This document shows, in pieces, positions 55,452 to 62,944 of a DNA stretch of 64,000 nucleotides; the first letter of the stretch is position 1, and each line of letters starts with the position of its first letter. The DNA lies in assembly GCF_000514775.1 (NCBI RefSeq), contig NZ_AZWO01000014.1, positions 86,068 to 150,067 on the forward strand. Direction: 5' to 3'. The DNA is from Salinispora pacifica CNR114 (GTDB lineage: Bacteria; Actinomycetota; Actinomycetes; Mycobacteriales; Micromonosporaceae). The notes under the pieces were generated by a model, which saw only the letters and a program-made list of their open reading frames with translations, had not been told where the DNA came from and ran no database searches. The translations under genes were made by a program, and so were the position numbers.

Positions 55452-56786
55452 CTACCCGGCGCAGCCGGGAACATTCACGCAGTTGTTCGGGCGGTTACTG
55501 ATAACGGTGGTGCCGGTGGCCGTGTTCAGGGTGACGATCCCACCCACGTCGTTGACGATGCCCCCGCCGTCGGTCACAGCAAGGTTGTCGGTGACCGTCG
55601 AGGCGAAGAAGGTCAGCGTCGCTGCCGCGAGATTCTGGACACCGCCGCCCGTGTCGGCCTGGTTCCCGTCGAGCTTGGTGCCGTTCAACGTGGTCATGCC
55701 AGCGTTATAGATGCCGCCGCCCTGGGCCCCGGCGGTGTTGTCGACGATGCGGCTGCCCGTGATGTCGGCCGTGGACTCCTCGTCGACAATGAGGCCAGCA
55801 CCGGTCTCGGCGGTGTTGCCGGCGAGGACGACTTTCTGCATCGTCAGCTGACCCAGCAGAAAGATACCTCCACCAGCATCGGCAGCGGAGTTATTCTTGA
55901 TGTGGGTGCCGGTTACCGAGCCGATTCCGCCATCAACGATGAAGAGACCAGCTCCCTGGTCGGACCAGTTGCCGGAGATGGAGCTCTTGGAAACGTCGAC
56001 CGTTCCTGCCGTGCTCGCGACACCGCCTCCCCCGAGGGTGCCGGTGTTCGCCTTGACCTCAGACCCGTTGACGGTCAGGGCGCCCGTGTTGTAGATGCCG
56101 CCCCCTTCCAGCGGGGCGGTGTTACGGCTGACGATCGAGCGCTTGACGGTGGTGGTCCCATTGTTGGCGATGCCGCCACCATTACCACCGGCGATGTTGC
56201 GGGTGACTACGCTGTGGCTGACTGTCAAACCCCCGCCCGCGTTGACCAGGATGCCGCCCCCATCGGTACCTGCCGTGGTGGTCTGACCACCGATGATCTT
56301 CAGGTGGTTGAGGGTGAGGTCGCCACCGGAGTCGACGGTGAAGATCCGGAACTGGTCGGCGGCGGTGGTGGCGCGTTCGATCGTGGTGTTCTTGCCGCCG
56401 TTGAGGGTGATCGGGGTAATGATCGTGGGCAGACCGGCACCATCGATGTCGGCGGTGAGCAGGTAGGTGCAGTCCTTGGCCAGGTCGAACACGCCGCCGC
56501 CCGCAGCGTTGGCAGACGTTATCGCGGCGATCAACGCATCCGCGTCACACGTGACGGGAGTGCCGGTGCCGGCTCCATCCCGGGCGGTCGCGATGGGCCC
56601 GGGCGCCGCATCGGTCGCCGTGGTGGAGCCGGGTACGGGCTGGTTCGGTTGAGCGTGGGCGGCGGTGGCAAGAGCGGCCGTGGTGAACGCCAGGCCGGTC
56701 AACCCGGCCATCCCGACGGCCATCCACCACCGTGGCGGCCGACTATCAGTGCGGCTGGAGCTGTCAACATGTCGTTGAGATGGCAT
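55452..56786 (-). CDS. PMP-like secreted beta-helix protein D
   Basis: A 444-residue paralog. Signal WWMAVGMAGLTGLAFTTAALATAAHA, then the module TPVTCDADALIAAITSANAAGGGV and CTYLLTADIDG, LNGGKNTTIERAT, about 12 helix repeats with tips such as GGGIANNGTTTVKRS and the C-terminus NRPNNCVNVPGC. ATG at 56786 follows the leader with GGGGAAGGACA. Confidence 0.75.
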   Translation of the reverse strand: MPSQRHVDSSSRTDSRPPRWWMAVGMAGLTGLAFTTAALATAAHAQPNQPVPGSTTATDAAPGPIATARDGAGTGTPVTCDADALIAAITSANAAGGGVFDLAKDCTYLLTADIDGAGLPTIITPITLNGGKNTTIERATTAADQFRIFTVDSGGDLTLNHLKIIGGQTTTAGTDGGGILVNAGGGLTVSHSVVTRNIAGGNGGGIANNGTTTVKRSIVSRNTAPLEGGGIYNTGALTVNGSEVKANTGTLGGGGVASTAGTVDVSKSSISGNWSDQGAGLFIVDGGIGSVTGTHIKNNSAADAGGGIFLLGQLTMQKVVLAGNTAETGAGLIVDEESTADITGSRIVDNTAGAQGGGIYNAGMTTLNGTKLDGNQADTGGGVQNLAAATLTFFASTVTDNLAVTDGGGIVNDVGGIVTLNTATGTTVISNRPNNCVNVPGCAG

Positions 56787-56900
56787 TGCGGTCTCGGTGT
56801 CCTTCCCCGTGAACGGCGAGGAGCCCACCACCCAGGGGAACGCGGGTGGCGTGTTCCTCAGCTACCAGACAGGCGGTAGCGGCCCACCGTCGAGCTAAAC
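56787..56900 (-). promoter_or_regulatory. Structured 5' leader of PMP gene D
   Basis: GTTTAGC at 56900-56894, a weaker version of the -10-like box. P1 GCTACC/GGTAGC (56880-56875 with 56866-56861, 8-nt loop). P2 GAGGA at 56859-56855 with TCCTC at 56822-56818, enclosing CCACCC/GGGTGG. Then CCGTTCACGG and GGGGAAGGACA. Confidence 0.6.
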
Positions 56901-56943
56901 CCGACACCACGCCCACAGCACGGCAAACGCGAAGGAAATACGC

Positions 56944-57105
56944 GAAAGAAGCTCTCATATTGCTACCGGCGAGTTACATCTCTTCGAGCCGCTGGAGTTG
57001 ACGGCCGTTCTGGTCGAGGTTGCTCGGGTCAAGCCACCGTTCGTGCCTGGCACGAATCGCTGGTACTCCGACGAGGTGTACGGCAGCGGTCTGGATCGCG
57101 CGTGA
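56944..57105 (+). pseudogene. Fragment of a class C beta-lactamase-like hydrolase
   Basis: The frame reads ...LFEPLELTAVLVEVARVKPPFVPGTNRWYSDEVYGSG then a TGA at 57103. PPFVPGT-W-YS resembles the KPPLFAPGTGWSYSN segment of serine beta-lactamase/DD-peptidase family proteins. Neither the SxxK motif before it nor anything after survives. Fragment only; the next 320 nt show no gene. Confidence 0.4.
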
Positions 57106-57430
57106 CCTCGCTTGCCGGCTGCTACCGGGCGAACTTCCAGTTGGAGTTTGACGCCGGCGACGGTGCGGAAGGTCTCCCGTTGGACCGGGGTGTCGTCGCT
57201 GGGTTCGCGCGCCAGCCCTCCGGCTCGCCCATTATGAACGTTCCTGACTCCGGATCACGAGACCGGCGGAAACTGCTGCCCGCCGGCCCGGCAGCCCACC
57301 GCCGTACGCGCTCCGTTCGACTGACCGCCGGCCACCGGCGCCCGTCTGTGACCGTCCGCAACGCCGGAAACGCGTTTCTCCGATTGGCGATCGCTCCGTT
57401 AGGATCTCCGGCGATCAAGGAGGATGAACG

Positions 57431-59437
57431 GTGGGCGATTTCCAGCAGTTCGTGACGGATGTGAGATCGCGTCTGTCCACCATGTCCAGGAATGAGTTGT
57501 ACGTGGTCGGCGACGGTCTCGACCGGGACTCACTCTGGCTCACCTATCTCGATTCTTTCCCCGCCGGCACCAATCTGCGGTTCCGCGAGCGATCCGAGTA
57601 CGACTGCTCGACCTGCCGCGGCTTCATCAAGCGCTTCGGCAACGTCGTCGAGATCCACGCCGGCCAGGTCCGTACCATCTGGTCCGGGGTGTCGGCCTCC
57701 GACCCAGTCTTCTCCGTCGTCGCCGCCGCTCTGGATGATTTCGTTCTTTCGCTGCCGTTGTCCACGATCTTTCGGTCCACACAGGCGCAGTACGGCACGA
57801 AGAGCACCCGAACCCTGTGGGACGGCAAAGTCGAGGTGTGGCACCACCTGCACGGCCGGGTGGAGAAGCGGCATCGCATCGAAGATGTCGGCGCGACACA
57901 GGGCACCTTTGACGCCGCGGTGCAGGTCTTCCAACGTGGCCTGGCCGAGTTGACCCAGCACGCTCTGAGTACCGTCGTCGATCTTATCGACGACAACGCC
58001 CTCTACCGCGGCACGGAGCATCGTCGGGCGGTGACCGAGTTCCGATCGCTGCAGAACAGGTGGACGACAGCGACCGACAGACGGGCCTTCGTCTTCGCCA
58101 ACGCCATGAACCCGGCGGCACGCCTGCGCAACATGGTGATCGGCACCCTCGTCCAGGACCTCTCCGCGGGCGTCGACCTGGAGCAGGCGGTCCGATCGTT
58201 CGAGACGAAGGTGGCACCGCAGAATTACCAGCGCCCCAAGGCGTTGATCACACCGGCGATGGTCAAGGCTGCCATGAAGACCATTGACGAGTTGGGCATC
58301 GAGGAGTCGTTGCAGCGACGGTTCGCTCGGCTGTCCGATGTGTCGATCACCAACGTGCTGTGGGTCGACAACGACACACAGCCGCGGATGAAAGACGGCA
58401 TCGAAGGGCTGCTCATGCAGGCCACCATGAAGTCGGCAGGTGCCCGCCTGCGCGACGCGAAGCCGGAGGAGATTCCCGTGGCCTCCTTCCTGAAGGACAT
58501 CCTGCCCGGTGCCACCACCATCGACCTGTGGGTCGCCAACACCTACGAGCCGCACTTCGTCAGTCTCACGACCGGCCGGCACCCGGCTGCTCCGCGGTTG
58601 TTCAAGTGGGACAACGATTTCGGCTGGTCGTACGGCGGCAACGTCACCGACTCGATCAAGGAAAAAGTGAAACGAGCCGGCGGCAACGTCACCGGCAAGC
58701 TGCGGGTCAGCCTGTCCTGGTTCAACCACGACGACCTCGACCTGCACGTGTTCGAACCCAACGGCGACCACATCTGGTACCAAGAAAAGCGCAACAAGCT
58801 GGACGTCGACATGAACGCCGGCGGGACGCTCTCCCGCGAGCCGGTGGAGAACGTCACCTGGACCGACCGCGTCCCCGACGGTGAGTACCGGATCGAGGTG
58901 AACCAGTACCGCAAGCGGGACAGCACCCATGTTGGCTTTGTTATCGAGACCGAGAGCAACGGAAAGATCGAGCATTACAGCCACGATCGCGCGGTCGACC
59001 ACAAGGAGACCGTCAAGGTGGGTCGGATGACGGTTGCCGGCGGGGAAATCACCGCCTTCCTGCCGGGAGTAGACGTGCAGCCGGGCAGTACGGGCAAAGA
59101 GTTGTGGGGCATCACCACCGAACAGTTCGTCCCGGTGTCCACCATCATGTACTCGCCGAACTACTTCGACGACAACGAGGTCGGCAACCGGCACTACTTC
59201 TTCATCCTGAAGGGGTGTGTGAACGACCAGCCGACGCGGGGGATCTACAATGAGTTCCTCCGCGGCGACCTGCAACCGCACCGCAAGGTGTTCGAGGTTC
59301 TCGGCGACCGCACCAAGTGCGAGCCGTCTCCGGAACAGCTTTCCGGCCTCGGCTTCAGCTCCACGGTCCGCAGCTCTGTGGTCGCCAAAGTGACCATGAT
59401 CGGCGGCCAGCGCCGCCTCATCAGCATCCAGTTCTGA
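57431..59437 (+). CDS. Large protein with YfaP/DUF2135-like domain, partner of the next gene
   Basis: A 668-residue soluble protein. I do not recognise the first 420 residues; they contain a CSTC pair (YDCSTCRGFIKRF). Residues about 420-500 resemble YfaP/DUF2135 domains: LRVSLSWFNHDDLDLHVFEPNGDHIWY followed by GGTLSREPVENVTW and GEYRIEVNQY. The C-terminus (IMYSPNYFDDNEVGNRHYFFILKGC) looks like a ligand or encapsulation domain. GTG at 57431 follows AAGGAGGAT. It precedes a 131-residue gene by 30 nt; both look intact within an otherwise decayed region, which suggests a maintained, possibly phage-derived, pair. Confidence 0.6.
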   Translation: MGDFQQFVTDVRSRLSTMSRNELYVVGDGLDRDSLWLTYLDSFPAGTNLRFRERSEYDCSTCRGFIKRFGNVVEIHAGQVRTIWSGVSASDPVFSVVAAALDDFVLSLPLSTIFRSTQAQYGTKSTRTLWDGKVEVWHHLHGRVEKRHRIEDVGATQGTFDAAVQVFQRGLAELTQHALSTVVDLIDDNALYRGTEHRRAVTEFRSLQNRWTTATDRRAFVFANAMNPAARLRNMVIGTLVQDLSAGVDLEQAVRSFETKVAPQNYQRPKALITPAMVKAAMKTIDELGIEESLQRRFARLSDVSITNVLWVDNDTQPRMKDGIEGLLMQATMKSAGARLRDAKPEEIPVASFLKDILPGATTIDLWVANTYEPHFVSLTTGRHPAAPRLFKWDNDFGWSYGGNVTDSIKEKVKRAGGNVTGKLRVSLSWFNHDDLDLHVFEPNGDHIWYQEKRNKLDVDMNAGGTLSREPVENVTWTDRVPDGEYRIEVNQYRKRDSTHVGFVIETESNGKIEHYSHDRAVDHKETVKVGRMTVAGGEITAFLPGVDVQPGSTGKELWGITTEQFVPVSTIMYSPNYFDDNEVGNRHYFFILKGCVNDQPTRGIYNEFLRGDLQPHRKVFEVLGDRTKCEPSPEQLSGLGFSSTVRSSVVAKVTMIGGQRRLISIQF

Positions 59438-59467
59438 TTCTCGACCCAGAAATCGGAGAAGGCCCTA

Positions 59468-59863
59468 GTGACTATTTTTGAAAAGGCCACGCGGGAGAAG
59501 TTCCGCTATCCGTCGACCAAGGGATTGCTGACCACGGAACAGTTGTGGGAGCTTCCGCTGACCGCCAAGTCCGGCTTCAGCCTCGATGATGTGGCCAAGG
59601 CGGTCAACGCCGAACTCAAGGCCGTCGACACCGAGTCGTTCGTGGCCACCGAGGCAAATCCGGCGAAGGCGATCCTGGAGACCAAGTTGGAGGTCGTCAA
59701 GCAGGTCATCGCCGTCCGCCTCTCGGAGGACCAGGCGGCGAAGGCGGCGGCGGCCAAGAAGCTGGAGAAGGACAAGCTGCTGGCGGTCCTGGGCCGCAAG
59801 CAGGACGCGGTCCTGGAAAACCTGACCGAGGCAGAGCTGCTGGCCCGAATCAACAACCTGTAG
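59468..59863 (+). CDS. Conserved small helical protein, phage-type pair member
   Basis: A 131-residue protein: TIFEKATREKFRYPSTKGLL with TTEQLWELPL, then SLDDVAKAVNAELK and a charged helix with coiled-coil character (KAAAAKKLEKDKLLAVLGRK), ending ALLARINNL-like. I recall this fold from phage and prophage neighbourhoods, but the role is unknown to me. GTG at 59468 begins 30 nt after the large gene on the same strand. Confidence 0.65.
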   Translation: MTIFEKATREKFRYPSTKGLLTTEQLWELPLTAKSGFSLDDVAKAVNAELKAVDTESFVATEANPAKAILETKLEVVKQVIAVRLSEDQAAKAAAAKKLEKDKLLAVLGRKQDAVLENLTEAELLARINNL

Positions 59864-60180
59864 CCCGCCCACAACCGCCTCCACCGGCTCCAGGTGCGGG
59901 ACGTGCTCGGCGATACTCAGCCGCGCCCCGCCGGGTGTCGTCCACGACCCGCTCACCGTGAATGGTCCACCGAGTCAACTCCACCGCCTGCTTCTCCACC
60001 GGCCCGCCAGTATCCGCGCCGAACCCCACACCCTGCACGACAGGCGGCAACTACCGGCCACACCACCCCAGCCGCCCGACCCCTCACTTGTAGGTCCTGG
60101 GCGCTCCGTCCATGCGCGTCCGCGCACGTCTCTGACGTCGGGTACTGATCCGTCGTTGGCCCTCCCCGCCTGGGGCCCTG
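59864..60180. other. Intergenic region, no gene seen
   Basis: About 317 nt with only short overlapping frames; no ribosome-binding site, tRNA or strong hairpin. Confidence 0.4.
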
Positions 60181-60426
60181 TTGCTGTCATCGTTACTGTC
60201 AACAGCAGCAGGGCTACCGGCGCTCCTGGAACTGGCACCAACCGACTACCGTCGACCGGTGCTCCATCCCGCAACGGTCTTCGACGGATCCGGCCCGCTG
60301 GAGAACCCGCTCACCGACGAGGTTCTACGGGCGGTGGAAGCGCAGCTTGGGTACGAGCTGCCCACCGCGTACGGAACGCAGCGTGGCTGTCTTGCCTGTC
60401 GGGCGTCCCTCGCTGTCCCATACTGA
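60181..60426 (+). pseudogene. Truncated SUKH/Smi1-like fragment
   Basis: An 81-residue frame with ENPLTDEVLRAVEAQLGYELPTAY, the opening helix and LP-Y motif of SUKH (Smi1/Knr4) proteins, after which the frame loses family character and ends. SUKH proteins are often toxin-immunity proteins; this one looks truncated after about 25 aligned residues. Confidence 0.4.
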
Positions 60427-60480
60427 CCGCTGCTTCGGGCACGCTACGGGCACGGTCACCTGACATTGAGAAGGTTCGTC

Positions 60481-60816
60481 ATGACGTTGGTCAGGAAGGG
60501 CGCTCGGCTCATCACGGTTGATGGGGTCGCCTACAGATGGCGATTGCGGGCTAGACCAACCTATGCTCAAGCGCTGTGTGAAAAGCCGCTCGCTGTTGCT
60601 GTAGAACGGGTCGACTGCAAGGGCAGAGTGTTGCTGGTCACCATGCCTCAAGACCACCCAAGTAACTGGATTGGCGGGTCGGCAGTTCCCGTTCTCCCGT
60701 CGGCAGTCGCTGCAATCGTCCGGAAGGCATTGGCCGACGGTTGGCAACCTACCCAGCCAGGCGGGGCCTTCCGCATGGCTACGTCCGACCAGTTGCCGGA
60801 GCTGCCGCCTCCTTGA
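60481..60816 (+). CDS. Conserved hypothetical protein
   Basis: A 111-residue protein: VRKGARLITVDGVAYRWRLR near the N-terminus, DHPSNWIG in the middle and ALADGWQPTQPGGAF near the end. These resemble a small actinobacterial family of unknown role whose members read RKG-R-I-VDGV-YRW and PTQPG-PF. Start ATG at 60481; a TTG 5 codons earlier is possible. No neighbours inform its job. Confidence 0.6.
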   Translation: MTLVRKGARLITVDGVAYRWRLRARPTYAQALCEKPLAVAVERVDCKGRVLLVTMPQDHPSNWIGGSAVPVLPSAVAAIVRKALADGWQPTQPGGAFRMATSDQLPELPPP

Positions 60817-61002
60817 CCCAAGGCAACATGCAGCTCGCGAGGACCTGTCCTCATCCGCAGCCCACGCTGGCGGGCACGTCTGTTGTCGTCCACGGACGTC
60901 CGGCCAAGTACGTCCCCGATCGTCACCCACTTAGTCACTCGTCTCGCTGTTTGCCGGTGTTAACCACTGCATCGCGCACGGGGACCATGATGATGTGCGC
61001 CA

Positions 61003-61476
61003 TCAGCCGATAGCCCGATCAGCCAGCCAGCTACCAAGGGTCAGGTACGGGGCAAGCGCCGGCGGTATCGTTCCCTGCCTCAGCACCCACTCATCGCCCA
61101 ACGACGCCACGACCAGGTCGCAGTGATCGAATCTCAGTAGGACACCACCCAAGCCTAGCCGCGTCGCGTAGCCCTAAATGAGAGCGGCGTCCAGCAGCCG
61201 ATGACCCGGCAGCAGTCCCAGCATGTCGGGCCACTGCGCCAGCCCCACGCGCGTCTCACCGTGCTCTCCCATGTCGTACGACGCATACGGCTCGCTGAAC
61301 TCAAGGCCTAGCAGCTCGCCAGAACCATGCGCCATGAGCGGCGGCACTCCCTGAAAGTGCAGCCAAAAATGCACCAAGCTCTCCACGTCACCATCACGTT
61401 GGCCCTCATGCCAGTGTCGAGCCTCCGTTACCGCGACGAGGTTACGACCGATGACCTGCTCGATCAGCTCACCCAT
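61003..61476 (-). pseudogene. Hypothetical gene broken by a single in-frame TAG
   Basis: Reading from the ATG at 61476 gives 100 residues (MGELIEQVIGRNLVAVTEAR and onward) to a TAG at 61176-61174. The same frame continues uninterrupted with GYATRLGLGGVLLRFDHCDL, VVASLGDEWVLRQG and PPALAPYLTLGSWLADRAIG to a TGA at 61003. Together 157 residues with coding-like composition on both sides, so the stop is probably a recent nonsense mutation. Family not recognised. Confidence 0.7.
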
Positions 61477-61686
61477 GTCCCAGCACGCTACTGGGCAGGC
61501 TTGACCTGCCAACCAGGCATGGAGAGCCCTCCATCCTGAAGCGCACGGTGGCCATTCCGTCTGCCGTCGGCCCGCACTCCTGTGGAGCGGGCCTCCGCCC
61601 GACCCGCCACGTCAAGAAGACCTTGACCCACGGTCGGACGCTGGCGGGACGGCCCTGCGCAACCACTCCCAGCTCGGGCGGCCACT

Positions 61687-62010
61687 ATGTCGGACTGCTA
61701 CGACCACGACCACCAGGCCGTGTGGAACGGCTTCTCCGGCGAGCTGTGCACTTCCACCTCCTGCTGCGCTTCGACGGCGTCGACCCCGGTGACTCCGACG
61801 CACTGGTGCCGCCGCCGCCCGGCAGATCACCGTCACCACCCCACCACACCCCGACCGCTTCGACGGCTGCCGGTGTCGTGCGGCGAACAGGTCGACGTGC
61901 GCCGCATCGGCAGCGGCGATGGTGCCGTGACCGACGCCAAGGTCGCCGCCTACCTGGCGAAACTTGATGCTCCGCGCCACCGAAAGCGGCAGCCGCGCGC
62001 CCAGCTCCCG
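61687..62010 (+). pseudogene. Shredded RepSA-like replication initiator fragment
   Basis: Pieces in three frames line up in order like the initiator of actinomycete integrative elements (pSAM2/AICE type): DCYDHDHQAVWN, then AVHFHLLLRFDGVDPGD with ALVPPP, then ITVTTPPHPDRFDG, then SCGEQVDVRRIGSGDG with TDAKVAAYLAK. At least two frameshifts and deletions on both ends. It shows that an integrative element once replicated from here or recombined here. Confidence 0.6.
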
Positions 62011-62112
62011 CACCACCGGCGCGAACCGGCACCTCAACGGCCGCCAGAACAACCCTTTCCGCAACGGCCAGGCCACCGCCACCCACGCCAGCCGCACCCC
62101 CGGAGCCACCCC

Positions 62113-62645
62113 ATGACCGCCCCCATCCCTTGGTTCCCCAAGCGGGACACCAGATCGGACGGCTCGATCGGCGATACCTCCCACCAGGGCTACCCGTCGA
62201 GCCACAACCCGGACCGGACCGGTCGGGCGGAATATCGCGATGGCGACCAGCTCGACGGGGTGCGGGCCCGGGACTTCGACGCCGACCTGCACGACTCGCA
62301 CGGGTCACGATGGAGCAGGTCGTACAGCTGTGGGTGACACTTGCCCGCTCCGGCGGTGACAGCTCGGTGTCCGGCTACTACCGCAGGAGATTCAGGGGTA
62401 AGGCGGACCGGCAGTGGCTAGCGATGTGGACCGAGCAGCTCAGCCGCCGGGGCGGGCCTGCGGGCGAGGAAGAGCGGTATCTGCGTAAGAGCGGCCACGA
62501 CGGCCGGTACGGCTCAGAGCGCCGAGAGCTGATCAAGGCATTCCAGGCCGACCAGGGCCTCACCCGGGATGGGCTGTTGGGCCCTGAGACGTGGGACGCC
62601 GCCAGGCGACGTGAAGGACCTTGCTCGGCAGGGCGAGGACCATGA
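62113..62645 (+). pseudogene. Frameshifted, internally deleted copy of the lysin-like gene
   Basis: 62145-62340 is a near copy of 50925-51120 (DGSIGDTSHQGYPSSHNPDR, then RARDFDADL). A 1-nt deletion near 62300 shifts the frame, and about 300 nt of the catalytic core are lost so that VTLARSGG joins DSSVSGYYRRRF. The C-terminal peptidoglycan-binding part (FQADQGLTRDGLLGPETWDAA) remains open in the shifted frame. Confidence 0.75.
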
Positions 62646-62761
62646 AGCACGCCTACGCGCCCTGGAGAGCGAGCGCCCGGTGGCCGCTGCCCTCACCGGC
62701 CGCGCTGGTCTCCATCATCGCCCTGGTGGTGTCGGTCGTCGGCTACAACGCCCCCGACTGA
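62611..62761 (+). pseudogene. Frameshifted holin-like small membrane protein fragment
   Basis: One frame reads KDLARQGEDHEARLRALESERP, a coiled-coil start; the next frame continues RWPLPSPAALVSIIALVVSV with VGYNAPD and stop. Joined by a single shift they make a coiled coil plus one membrane segment, holin-like. It directly follows the lysin-like pseudogene. The following 110 nt hold a possible remnant (GRVLLGNGHVSAGRLEQLRN). Confidence 0.4.
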
Positions 62762-62876
62762 GCCGGACCTCTCCAGCCCCTCGCGTACCTCGGCCGCGTG
62801 CTACTGGGCAACGGCCATGTCAGCGCCGGCCGCCTGGAGCAACTCCGCAACCGCATCCCCCGATCCAAACCAGGAA

Positions 62877-62922
62877 GGGCCCCGCCCCCCTGCCGCCCGT
62901 AGACGGTAGGGGGCGGGGCCCC
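62877..62922. terminator. Strong hairpin before the PMP gene E stop
   Basis: GGGCCCCGCCCCC at 62877-62889 pairs perfectly with GGGGGCGGGGCCC at 62909-62921; TGCCG/CGGTA extends inside a bulge. It lies 23 nt from the stop of PMP gene E, in the position seen for genes C and D. Confidence 0.85.
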
Positions 62923-62944
62923 TCGTGGTGCCCGAACGACGGGG

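Noticed and set aside
45994..56900. Reading the PMP leaders as coding extensions (GKDxxTAM-type peptides)
   Set aside because: The frames open upstream in each copy but the bases conserved are those of stems and the ribosome-binding site, with varying encoded residues.
45994..56900. Assignment of the PMP leader to the ydaO/c-di-AMP riboswitch
   Set aside because: The hallmark GGGGAACC and CCGAAUCCGUCAGCUAACC blocks are absent.
57102..57455. A 117-codon plus-strand frame before the YfaP-like gene
   Set aside because: No site, no family pattern, overlaps the next gene's strong ribosome-binding site.
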